Part shown: positions 1 to 11,466 of the stretch, one piece after another | Numbering within the stretch: the stretch's first letter is position 1 | How the letters are laid out: every line of letters starts with the position of its first letter | Assembly (NCBI RefSeq): GCF_032854445.1 | Contig: NC_088301.1 | Location: 25,900,402 to 25,964,401 of the forward strand | Direction of reading: 5' to 3' | Length of the DNA stretch: 64,000 bases | Origin: Liolophura sinensis | Lineage: Eukaryota; Mollusca; Polyplacophora; Chitonida; Chitonidae | Program-made: the position numbers and the translations under genes | The notes under the pieces: generated by a model | Told to the model about the DNA's origin: nothing | Databases searched by the model: none | The model's input: the letters and a program-made list of their open reading frames with translations, nothing else

Positions 1-52
1 ACTAATGTATTCGCTAGTGATGAATGCAAATTCATTTGCATATTTTTCTTAC

Positions 53-3000
53 CTCTTTATCATCAAAGTTACAACAGGGGATCAGTTTGAACGGATCATA
101 TCTATCCAGTCTTGAGGACTTTGATGATGACTGGGTTGACTGATCAAGGGCAGTGTGCTGCAAAGATAATACATTTATTTACTCGATACATGTAGTTGTT
201 TACTGCTGCACTCAACATCTTCTCCTCATATGATTCAAGCCAGTTTTATGGGTGGAGGAAATCGCAGTGCCCAGTTCTGACCATTGCTGAGCTATCCCAA
301 ATTATCCCACTGTCACTGCTGACAGGCAAGTGGTGTGAAATTAACTTCGTGCAAGGCCTCACAAATGAGCACTGTCAACCTCTTATTGCCACCAAGGTTA
401 TGAGAAACTGCAGAACCCCCTGTATGAGCAACCAGGCCCAGAGCTCTGTATTTACTTCAACAAAAAAGACATTCATGAAAAGTTGGAAGATGTTATTACA
501 CCTGACATTTCCAACCAGGACAAATTCTCTTTTCACTCTTCACCTAATCAGAGACGCTTGAATTAAGGGTGACCCCTCATGACCATACAACTGAAGTGCA
601 TATTGTATATCGATCTGATGGTAGACAGACAGAATAAGAATTGAGGCATTTTCATTGATAATATTAAAGCATACAATCAAATGGAATACTAAGTTACACA
701 TATAAAAGTAAGCAAGAGAAACTAAAATCAATAGCATTTAGAATGTGTCTAGAACTGGACCACTTCTCTACTTCGCTGTCTGGTATTACTTACATCTATT
801 GTTTTTCCTTCAGCATCTTTCTCATCTACCCAAAAGCCAAATGGGTCTCGAATCTTCCGCTTTCTTGGACGCTGTAACAAACAGAGCCCCCAGAATGTAT
901 GACTGTTAATACCCAAAAGTTAGCACGTATATTTTGTGGAAGTTTGAGAGCGCCTCACGAACTTGTTATAGCTATGAACTTCTTCATACAATTCAATTAA
1001 ATTCAGTTACAAGTATTTCTTCACAATCTGTCGGTGTGTCAAGGGCTAACTTGATATTTCCTCAACAAAGATGTGCTTGATTGATATTTTACGCTTAAAA
1101 ATTACCCGCTTCTAATTACTAATGAGCCAGCCAACCTCATTAGTCCAGGGCCTGATACATGTAGTCATTGCAAGTAAGCACTTTGACAACCTGGAGCCAA
1201 CCAACCTCATTAGTCAAGGGCCTGATACATGCAGTCAGCACAAGTCAGCACTTTAACCACCTGGAGCCAGCTAACCTCACTAGTCAAGGGCCTGATATAT
1301 GTGGTCATTGCAAGTCAGCACTTTGACCACCTGGGGCCAGCTAACCTCATTAGTCAAGCGCCTGATACATGCAGTCAGCACAAGTCAGCACTTTGACCAC
1401 CTGGAGCCAGCCAACCTCATTAGTCAAGGGCCTGATACATGCAGTCAGCACAAGTCAGCACTTTGACCACCTTGAGCCAACCAATCTCATTAGTCAAGGG
1501 CCTGATACATGCAGTCAGCACAAGTCAGCACTTTGACCACCTTGAGCCAACCAATCTCATTAGTCAAGGGCCTGATACATGTAGTCACCACAAGTCAGCA
1601 CTTTGGCCACCTTGAGCCAACCAATCTCATTAGTCAAGGGCCTGATACATGTAGTCACCACAAGTCAGCGCTTTGGCCACCTGGAGCCAACCAAGTCACA
1701 CACTGACATCAACACACATACACTGTGTGATCTCGATTGACATGATCAATTGTAGCCAACTGATAACATCATCTTACAGTTTAGTGACAAAACAAAAGAA
1801 TAAATTGTGCCATACCATGGCTTCCATCTTCTCCACACTCAAAGACAACTTGTCCTCCACAGACCTCTCTTTGGTAATACCCGACTTCAAAGGACGATTG
1901 TAGCAGGCCTGCTCTGTTAACAAACATGAACAGGGATACAGGCATTTTAACATTTATAGTTCGCTACATTTGAGTGAAATACATGTTAGCTTGAGTACAG
2001 TATAAAGTAAATCACTGGCTCAATAAATGACATTCAGCTGGCATACAGGGCGACATTGCCAATAAATACTTGGCCTCTTTGTCGTAACTTTGAATCAATA
2101 ATCACAACTGGCTCTACCCTTTTGTAAATATTTACAATTCCCCCAAAATTAACCTTAAGTACAAGAACTTACCATAGAAAAACTGGCAGTTAGTACTTTT
2201 TAAGTCTGTTTGCAAAAATGCACAATTTAATTGCCTTAAGAATATGCAAGGAGAATTTTTTAACACATTAGCTGCAGCGTCATTATGAGATTACGACGCA
2301 TTCTAGCCACGATCCCTTTGTACAGACGAGCCTTGGCCGATTTCCAAATCTTTGGCGTGACTCAACTCAGAATTCACTCTGTGTCTCCTGCTAACGAGTA
2401 CGATTCTCTATCCGCAGTGCAGTCTTAAATACTGTGAATTTGTATCAGTAATGAAGAGGAGGACTAACCACAGCCAAAGTTAATAGCACCACACTGCTCC
2501 AGATAGGAATGGATCCGTCCTATACAGTTCACATCACCACAGTTCTTCAATCCTGGTCTCACTGATGTTTTATTTAAATATTCTGGTTTGCACTTGGACC
2601 TTCAACGAGACAAGGTAATACGCTGCTAAAAGGGAGGTAACTCTTGAGATACAAAAGTCTGCACTTTTAAAGCTGACAAAAGGGAGGTAATTGATGAGAT
2701 CCAGAAATCTGAATTGGACTTCAAATAAGGCAAGTTTGTTAGCTGATAAAACAATACTGATAGCCGCAAGGAGCTCAAGGTCAATTTCCACTTCTTCATA
2801 TCAAATCATTATCAGACAGATGAATATATTTATTTGACATCACAGAATGTTATAATTTTATTTTGAGCAAACATTAGGACAGAGTAAAAGATGAGTTATA
2901 TAACACAAAAAGAATTCTGAATCACCCAATAATTATTTGCACGGAGGCACTGGAGTTTTACTTAATGTCATTTTAAACAAAAGTTCAGGTGAACGCAACA

Positions 3001-6000
3001 TACGCCCCAACAAATGCATTTGTTTGTGGTCACCATGACAACCATGCAACTGGACAAAAGTGTTCACCACAAATAAAAACTTTATGTGGAACACAGCTGG
3101 AGGTGTAGCCGGATACGAACTCATTTCTATTTATATAGTATATATAAGACAAACAGCTACGCAGTTACCATGACAACTGCGCTGTGTATCTATTTATACA
3201 CCTAAAATTAAAACTCTGCGTGGAAAACAGTTTCCAGGACGCGAAATCATATCTATTCATATAGTATATATCAGGAAAATGGCTATCTGGTTACCATGAC
3301 AACCGTGAAAATGGACAAATGTGAGTTGCGACACATCATCGTCTGTGTATCTACATGTATGTATCTACCAAAAATTTAAACTCTGTGTAGAAAACTGTTG
3401 GAGACCAGACATGAATATCTGTTTTTATAGTATACATAGGGGAAATGACAATCTGGTAGCCATGACAACCACGCAAATACACAAATGTGAATCATGACAC
3501 ATCATCATCTGTTTGTGTATGGATCCACCAAAAATGAAAACTCTATGTTGAAAATTTGGAGGTATAGACAGAACACGAATACGGATAGCCGGAGAGACGG
3601 ACAAAAAAATTGTTATAACATAACATGCTCTGCCTATTAGTGAAGATATATAAAAAGTCTATTTCACTGGAGAAAAAAAATCAACTGATCCATTAAATAC
3701 AATGAAGTTATGAATATGTATATTTATTTGCTCTCAGAAATTGTACTGTTATGAAGTGAGAAAAGAAATCAATAGTTTCATTTTGAAAGACCAAATCTTA
3801 CCATGAATCAAGGATGTAATTGCGTATCTTTAGATATCTCTGCGGTGTTTTTGATGGCCGGCCATCGAAGAATTCAGTATGTACACGTTTCTCTTCGTCT
3901 GTTATTTTGTTTCTTTCAAAAACGCATTCCTTCTTTGGTATGTCCAGCTCTATGACATCACCATTAGATGTGACAATGGTATTACCTGAAAAATGATCAC
4001 ACTGGCATTCAGATACCTGTAGCCAATGAGGCGTAAAAGTTAGGGAAAACTGAAATGAACCAAAATAAAAGTAAGACTGAAACAGCTGTATGAACACAGA
4101 TGCAGAGCTACACATTATTTTTTGTCAGAGGGAGAACGTTACTTGCAATTTTCCAAGTTCTGCAGAACACATTTTTTTTCAAGTACTCAACACTTGACTA
4201 TTTTGGGTCACCGGTAATACACCTGGAAAGTGTGATGTTGATCGAGTGAAAGGGGGTGAAGAAAAGATTGGCCGATTCTTTCCTTGGTAGTTATATAGGT
4301 GTAATGAGTATACAAATAGATGTAGGCCAACATACAAATTGCCCAAAAACATTCTGGAACAAAGTAATTATTTCAGCTCTTTTGCACGAGTAATTAATTT
4401 GATGAAGTTAATACACTTATTTTGCATCAACCTGTGTGGGGTTTCTTTCAATAACTCACTCACTGGAAATTTTATTCTGTACTTTTTGTTCTTTGTGCTT
4501 TAATTACAGAGGTTGCAGTATAATTTTTTTCTGTGGTAACCTGCCTGATGTAAATATTCTTTTACCTGTCTAAACATTTCTTGGCCCTTACAAACTTGTA
4601 ATCAACTGCTGTCTTTGGGTCAAAAGATGATAAAACGGTTGTTGATATAGGCTAAATCCAAATTACAATCATAACCTACAGTTTCTTTGTCCTTGACCTT
4701 ACACAGTATCTAATTTATAAAAGTTAATGCCTTACAATATGTCTGACCCAGGTCTCCCCCACTGACTACTGGCGTCGTAGACATTTCGGGCCTCTGCTCA
4801 GCTAAGCCATTTGTGACTACAGAATCATCCTGAATCGTAGACACTGTCTCTGGCTGGCCTCTGGATTCCTCTTGAGACTCTGGAGACGCAGCTCCCCTGC
4901 TTAATGAGTCTCCGTCAGAAGCCAATCTGCCATTTTCCACTGAACTCTCTGCGGTAACTAACGTGCTGATGTGCTTTCTGTTTCTGATGTTTGCGGATTT
5001 GAGCAGGGCTTCATACACGGAACTAGGCGATGCCGAGCGGCTTTGTAAGATGAGGTTATCCTCTGCATCTTCGTTTTCAATATCAATGTCCACATCCTCA
5101 TCTTCCCCGGGGCTTGAGGAATTATCAGGGACGCTGGATCCCCCAGGAGACAGCAGGTTGTCCCCAGGGACGTCTCTTACGAGAAGCACCCCATCCAAGT
5201 CTCCACCCAGGACCCCGAGACTGTCAGAGGGTGAGGAGATCTGGAGCAGACTGGAGCCCAGGCCTAACTTCAGGGGAGATAAATCATGCGAAGAGATGAC
5301 ATCTGAGCCTGCAGACCTCTGACGAGACATCCTGGAGGCAAGACCCGCCTGTACTGTGGGCTGACCAGTTGTCACGGACGCCAGTGTGGTATTTAGGGAG
5401 GCCGGTAAACTGACCTGTGAAGGTGGGTCCTGATTTACACGAGCCTTAGCCTCAGCCAGCTTGTTCTGAAAGTACAGTTCTATTATGACAAAGTGACAAG
5501 CTTGAGATGAGCATAGTTTTTTAGAGATACACTTAGATGATACAAACTTACTCACTTGAGTTATTTGATTGTTTTTTAATGGCACATGACCTTTCAGTCC
5601 AATGTCTTCTGAAATGGGCCAATCACTTAGCAAGGAGCTTGAGTGCCTGATATCAACCTTTTTTTTGCCGACTGCAGTTTCAAATTTGTGAAACAGGGGT
5701 CATTCCATGAAATTACTGTAAATCTTCAACCTTTTCAACCGATACAGCCCTTTTTTCAGTGGAATTTATGCATAATTATGCAGAGAGGAAGCCAGCATGA
5801 GCTGGACTTGAACTCACAGCGAGCGCATTGGTGCAAATGTCTTGATATCCTGCTCGCAATAGACGGGCATGCTCACCTGTTGTTTAAAATGCTGCTGTGC
5901 ATAGTTCTTCACCTGCAGACTAGTTCTGGAGGGTATCAGCTCTGAGATTTTGGTCCAACTTCTTCCATACATCTCCTAAAAATGTATGTACCCATTACAG

Positions 6001-9000
6001 ACTTTCTTAATACACATATATCTGCATAAAATAATCACCTCCATTTTCCATGTTGTATCCTATCAACCATCATTTGCTTAATTTGCCATTTTATAATTCA
6101 AATGGCAGCTAATCACTCATTAAGAATTTCTTTGATTACATCAATAATCAAAGAATATTCGTTCTATATAACTTAATTAAGAAAAAACTGTTCACAAAAA
6201 ACAGACAAATGTTACCATAATTTCACAAGCCTGGTTAGGCAACATCAATTTTAGTTTGTGTTTAACTGGCACACTGACATTAAAAACTCCAAAAATGAAG
6301 TAAAAACAAAACAAAAATCTACCTTTTTATTTTGTCATTAATCTTTATGACTTCCTGGATTTCCCAGGCTTTCCAATCAAATAAATGTTTTCAACAGTAA
6401 AAATTGCCAAGATTCACATTTTCCCATGAGATACTTTTTAATTTTTTAATTTTTACACCGTACAAGATTGAAAAAAAAAAAATATTCTACCAGTAGAAAA
6501 AAGAATTCAAACTGGTGTAGCCTTTTGATTGGGGACCCCACAATGTAAGATGCCAGATGTTACAATAATGTCAGATTTCAACGCAGACACTCAAATTATA
6601 GTCTTTCAGGCTTGCATCAAATACACAACAGGCAGCTTACCAATCCCTTGATGAAGTACTGCTTTTCCTCCTCGGTCCAGGGCTTCTTGTGAGTAGAGCC
6701 TTTCCTATGGTCTGATTTTATGGGGGACTTGGGAACAGTTCGACCATTTAGATAGTTTCTGTACGTTAGGGATAATCTTGTTTAGCTTTACTCTGCTTGT
6801 CAATTTCAAAAAGCACACGAATTTAACATGCATGTATGAATTTCAATCTGTACAATCATCTTACTTTTGAAAGAAACATCAAACACCTTTATAAGATCAA
6901 TAAAACTCTCAGAATCAGGCAAAATGTGCACTTTTGTCATGGGTGAAATTTTAGGTCTATTATATGCCAGAATTATCATAAAGAGACATCCCGGCAAATG
7001 TCTGAATAAAACACATCAGTGACAAACATCATCACCAACTACATATGTCTCAGACATATCATGATGAAGAACAAACATCAGCAGCTACATGTACAGCATG
7101 AGATTTAGATGTATCACTAACATGACTAACAAAAAACAGAATGCAGAAACTTTCCTGCCTTAAGTAATTCGGGTCCAAGCTGTGTAGTCTATGGTTCACT
7201 GCTGGTTGCAATGACATTTAGAATGCCAATTTGGCAATGTAGTCATTGTATGCAAACAATGGACAGGTCAGCTTGGAACCAAGTCACCGCTGCAGCAGGA
7301 AAAGGGAACCAATTATCATGACATGGAAGGATACTGTTCTTCCTGAAGCATCTTCTCAATAGTCGCTTTACTCTTCTCATCTAAACAGGCATCTAGGCTC
7401 CATCCCTGGCAAGGTACAAAAATGATAATAGACACAAAACTTTAGTCAATTATTCAATTCTCAAACTTATATTTACATAAAAGTAAATTACATGTTTTTT
7501 TTTATTTCTTTGACCTATATGGAGGAAAGTGGGGTCTTCCCAGATGAAACCAAGAGACCTCAGCACAAATGACAAATAGCATTACACTTTCTGAGAATAG
7601 CATAAATTCTAGTGTTGAAAGTATCATGACCAAGACACCAGACTTGCATTATGACACCGCACTCATTATACTGACAGTGGGTCAACCATGCAGCAAGGAG
7701 TGCCAAGTGAGGCAGCAACAAGTTCCATTTTAAAGTTCCATTTTTTAAAGTCTTTGTATGTCCCATACAAAGGTTGGGTTTGATCCTAGGTCTCAAGACT
7801 TTGAGGTGCATGATCTCACCATTAGGCAACTAAAGCGGTTTCAAACTTGTAACCTCATTCATCAGAGGTAGTCTAGATCATTCAGCCTGATCATTCAAGC
7901 TATTAAACACAAGATTGAAGACAGTTGTACGTGGGAAGGTCTGCCAGCAACCTACAGCCCGGTTTCCTCGCACCAAAAGGCTGTATGCTGTCATGTAAGT
8001 GAAATATTCTTGAGTACAGTGTAAAATACCAGTCAAATAAATAAATCATGACTGAAGATTATATAACTTACAAGACTAATAATGTCTGCTTTGAGAATAC
8101 ATGTAGGCATGTGAGAAATGGAGGAATCCAAGTTAATCAACCATGTTGACAGCGTAATTTTTCTCAGTACTTCAGTGTACAAAAAAGGGTCAGTTTCTAT
8201 CTCATTACACAAAAACACCTTGGTGATATTAACCCACTGAAGACAGCCTCAAGAGAACATCTGTTCAACGTCAGGTGCACAAACTACTGCATTAAAGGAA
8301 GATTTGTTAAAAAAATAAAACTATAAACATTAAGATTCACAGGTTAGTAGAAACTACGTCTCCCACACAAAAATCTGCTGCCATCTACAAATAAAAACAA
8401 ATATAGTGACAGTAAATTGCCGGCAACATCAATGGCAACATATAAAACCCGTGTCAGCGTATTTGTACCTGTTCTAACATCCAGGGTGGATTGGTGAACT
8501 CTGGGAGCAGGTTGGCACTTTTGGATGGAAGCTCATTAAGGTCATAACTGACGCTGCTGTCTGACCTGATGAAACAGAAAGTAAACATTCTGAAAGATGA
8601 AAAGAGCCTTGGCATTTCAAGAAAAAGAAATTTTTTTTTCCTTCAGCCACCTCAGCGCATCACCAAGGAAAAAAAGAAAAGGCTCATAGGGATTGAAGCA
8701 TTGGCAAACAGGCTATATTTGACAACCGAATTGAGGACGATTTGGGTGATGTCCTGGGCATGTGCTAATATTGTTAAGATGTACGTAGTTTTCACCCAGG
8801 AATGAAAGATCTGGAGATAGGATAGGATGACCAAAGAGTATAATAAACTACAGTGATTAAACAGGTTATGATTCAAAGAAATTTGGAAGTGACTTTCAAA
8901 TCGTTATCCGTTGAGAGAGTGGCTGTAGGGAGGCTAGTGATTTAAATCTACATGGTAGGTAACTGCATTCAAATGGTACTTTTAACACCAAATATGTTAT

Positions 9001-10086
9001 TATGTACGCATTACAGCAAAACAAGAAACAGTATACACACACTGATTTCCATGGCTGCTGAACTAGCAAACCTTTCCTTTAGAAATAAGCTGTCAAAATG
9101 TTGTGTAAAGCGCCACCTGTTTCCAGATTTGTGCAGAAAACAGCATGAGGTTTTTAAATAGAGCACGCTGGCCATCCTTGGCCAAACAAAATTTTGCCAA
9201 ACCCATTGTCAGAGCAATCTCCAACTAGCATTCTCCACCATAAAAAGTTCTCAATCCATCCGTTCCTTGAGTGATTTGCCCACTGTGAGATGTATCAGAG
9301 ACACCAATAAACCGTCTCTACGAAGTGCACACTAATCTGTAGCCTAATGAATTAGACCTTGCCTACCAGAGGAACCTTCCCGAAACGCTGGGTTTTCTCC
9401 TATCCGCACTTTTGTTGGACAAAAATTGGCTTCTGTTCTGCTCAAATCAGTCATTTATAGACCGAAAACCAACAAATTTTGAACAGGCAACCTGTTTGCC
9501 TTCTCGATGCTTTGCTGGTCATTCTCCGCAATGGAGATTTTTCGACATCCTGATTGCTGTTCTTTACTGATAAAAATCGGCCGTTGTGCATGACAGATAA
9601 AAAAATCCAAATTGTGGAGGTTACTGACTAGCTGTCTGCACGATATTTTTGCTGGGCAGAGAACTAGAAATGCTCCATATGATCGTGATCTGAGCCTTAA
9701 CAGCGATCCCCTCGACTAAAGATCGCTGATTGAGAAATTGTCAGGTAGGAAACGCTATGGAGATTCTAGGCGCGGATAGGAAAATACCAATCGTTCTGGG
9801 ATGGGATCTCTGTAAGGTGTTGAATCGTAAGCATACAAGGTCTAATTCGTTAGGCTATCTAGTCTCACGCTTTAGCGTTACTGTTGTTGTTGTTGTGATA
9901 TTATAAGTCGCAAATGTAAGCAGACAGCATTTGCAATTACAATCACTGCTTACAAAATAAATACATTTATTTTAGCCGTTTTCTAGTCTCTGTCTTGATC
10001 AATTGATTAATAAGGAAAAGATCATACACTCACTCTAATTTCAATTCAAAATCTCCTTCGATGTCAATCTCTCCATCGTCCGCCAT
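53..10086 (-). CDS. MYSM1: MYSM1, Myb/SWIRM/MPN histone H2A deubiquitinase (5' part)
   Basis: Eleven coding exons, in gene order: 10086-10034, 8565-8469, 7405-7335, 6758-6641, 5975-5877, 5465-4736, 3985-3802, 2599-2469, 1913-1816, 871-794 and 157-53. They give 588 residues and all phases agree. The start is [14 protein letters not shown], matching the acidic DIEG start of the vertebrate protein. A SANT/Myb domain (about residues 98-146) contains [16 protein letters not shown] and [15 protein letters not shown]. The large exon at 4736-5465 encodes a Ser/Pro-rich acidic linker. A SWIRM domain (about 428-510) contains [32 protein letters not shown] and [11 protein letters not shown] basic stretch [14 protein letters not shown] and DPFKLIPC follow, as in MYSM1 just before its MPN+ domain. 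The family removes ubiquitin from histone H2A in the nucleus. The zinc-binding MPN+ residues lie beyond position 1 and cannot be checked. The intron between exons 9 and 10 carries a 70-bp minisatellite. The gene is divergent with PNKP. Confidence 0.95.
1124..1700. repeat. 70-bp minisatellite, about 8 copies (MYSM1 intron)
   Basis: Units start at 1124, 1194, 1264, 1334, 1404, 1474, 1544 and 1614 with a partial ninth, an exact 70-bp period. Each contains CCTCATTAGTCAAGGGCCTG and CAGCACTTTGACCACCT. The copies at 1404, 1474 and 1544 are nearly identical, so the array has been homogenised recently. It lies in the intron between MYSM1 exons 9 and 10. Confidence 0.95.
3030..3600. repeat. Degenerate tandem repeat, about 4 copies (MYSM1 intron)
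   Basis: Four diverged copies are anchored by CCATGACAAC at about 3032, 3169, 3294 and 3461. Each is followed by a variant of AAAACTCTGTGTGGAAAAC and then TATAGTATATA. Spacing varies from about 125 to 167 bp. It ends in a GATAGCCGGAGAGACGGAC motif. Old and noncoding. Confidence 0.7.
5713..5785 (+). repeat. AACCTTTTCAA dispersed repeat, solo copy
   Basis: ACTGTAAATCTTCAACCTTT, then CTTTTTTCAGTGGAATTTAT. Closely matches 50837-50900. It lies beside a SINE fragment in a MYSM1 intron. Confidence 0.6.
5779..5832 (-). mobile_element. SINE family 1 fragment
   Basis: Antisense piece covering the GAGTTCAAGTCCAGCTCATG region, including the B box. It lies 45 bp below MYSM1 exon 5 in the following intron, next to one copy of the AACCTTTTCAA dispersed repeat. 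Confidence 0.85.
7927..8046 (+). mobile_element. SINE family 1, 5'-truncated
   Basis: Starts at GTACGTGGGAAGGTCTGCC and runs to the CAAATAAATAAAT tail, with an internal deletion. The start point is the same as in the copies at 52103 and 55386. Inside a MYSM1 intron. Confidence 0.9.
9338..9859. mobile_element. MITE-like DNA transposon remnant, about 520 bp
   Basis: The ends are inverted repeats: TAGCCTAATGAATTAGACCT at 9340-9359 pairs with AGGTCTAATTCGTTAGGCTA at 9838-9857, 19 of 20 bases. Subterminal inverted blocks (TTTTCTCCTATCCGCAC near 9391-9407 and GCGGATAGGAAAATACC near 9772-9788) support a single element. No coding potential. Target-site duplication unclear. It lies in MYSM1 intron 1. 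Confidence 0.7.
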
Positions 10087-10359
10087 TTTTTTCCGGAAGA
10101 GGCTGGCGTATGTGACAAAGCCGCATCATCGTATTCATTAAAACATACTGAGTGGTCCAGCTTGATATCTGGGGTCTCCACTAGTTGGGAAAGTGACAGT
10201 TTTATACATTAAGGGTCAGGAGTATTGTATTTCCGTTGTATAAGAGAAGGTACATCAATGTAGTGTACACTTTTGATCTGCTGTCACAGGTTCAAATCTG
10301 GGATAGCACGTGCGCACGTCTAGGTCTAGATCTTTGAGAGGCATTTAGAGGTTGAGTTG

Positions 10360-10525
10360 GATAACACAACGAGATATATGGATAACAAATTGTGTTTATT
10401 TGGAAGCGACGTTTCGGTATAGATACTAATACCGTTATCAAGCGGTCATGCTATCATGATATCTATACCGAAACGTACCTTCCTAATAAACACAAGTTGT
10501 TATCCATGTATCTCGTTATGTTGTC
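10360..10525. mobile_element. Foldback element, possible Penelope-like ends
   Basis: Arms of about 65 bp (10360-10425 and 10461-10525) are inverted copies. Each contains GTTTCGGTATAGATA or its reverse complement next to a TTTATT/AATAAA-like block, around a 35-bp loop. The CCGAAACGT motif followed by AATAAA resembles the 3' ends of Penelope-like elements as I recall them. That family link is inference; the inverted repeat is seen directly. Confidence 0.65.
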
Positions 10526-10682
10526 TTGGTTTAGGTTGTGCGCTTTTGTGGTGGATGTAGCATTTTTTTTTTTTGGTTAAATACTGGAACAGCTAAAGTG
10601 CAGTTAATCATTTTGCTTTTTTATTTGAAATACAACAAGTAGGGCCTACAGCCGTCAGAGGCTAGCCGTAAATCCAAATTGA

Positions 10683-10828
10683 CCGTAGGTATATGGAAGC
10701 CGGATAAAGGCCATCATCGTACAATCGTACCATCGTTTCGCATCGACGTGCCGTCGCTTTGTGCCATCGCCGGGCACAAATGGAACGATGGAACGATGAT
10801 GGCCTTTTCCCGCTCCCATACGTAGGCC
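10683..10828. repeat. CATCGT-rich foldback element
   Basis: Left arm 10683-10735 and right arm 10778-10828 pair through AAAGGCCATCATCGT and flanking blocks. The interior is dominated by CATCGT, ATCGTAC and CGATGGAACGATGG motifs. No coding potential. Confidence 0.65.
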
Positions 10829-11466
10829 TTCCTACCATGTAGGCATATAGGCCTACAAGTAAGCCTACGATCTGCATGATTGCTCAACGGAAATGGAGGA
10901 AAGATAGTTAACGCCCTGGTCAGGTTCTACCGGACTATAAAGAACAATACCGGTAACCAAAACTCCGGTCACGTAGAATACTTTCGTATCCATAGCAACG
11001 CTAAGTGTGTGGTCATTTATATATGACGTGGCTGGGGTGTATGTAGGCCAATCTACCTGTATCTATTTTTAAGGTTCTGTTATTCTCCTACATAGTATAT
11101 ACGCGGCTTTATAGAGGTCGTATTTTCGAGGTTATCCCCCTTGCCAACATGTTCTAACATGACAGAACATGTCGAGGCAATGCCCATTGTCAGATGACCG
11201 ACCTATATAAACCGCTGAAGGCAAACATTTGGGTCAATGCACTTCTGTCTGTTCGTCAACAAGCATGTATACAGGCCTGTATAACATCTCTCTGAATTTC
11301 CCGTATAGACGCAAGCTAAAACCGTTATACTAGACCAAACATCTGACAGGCTAAAGTAACATTTGCGGTTTTTCTCGGGTAGGCCTATAATTCTCAGATT
11401 AAGTGCCGACACATACCAGACGTTATCGTATATTAATCTGATGCAATATAGCTAGGATATATAGCT

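Larger units (their letters stand above)
10087..11466. other. Divergent MYSM1-PNKP intergenic region
   Basis: 1.4 kb between the two start codons. It should hold both promoters. A TATATAA occurs at 11204-11210 on the plus strand, about 260 bp before the PNKP ATG, but its use is unknown. Two foldback structures (10360-10525 and 10683-10828) occupy the middle. No other gene seen. Confidence 0.6.

Noticed and set aside
196-561. 121-codon open frame on the plus strand inside a MYSM1 intron
   Set aside because: No recognisable domain and no splice support. A second frame across the same stretch is equally open near its end. It may be a degenerate transposon or retrocopy piece, but nothing identifies it.
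1124-1700. CRISPR-like regular array
   Set aside because: Units are contiguous 70-bp repeats without unique spacers, in an animal intron. The same applies to the 42-bp array at 38205-38745.
4963-5322. Plus-strand open frames opposite MYSM1 exon 6
   Set aside because: They lie antisense to a well-supported exon, and the open frame follows from its composition.
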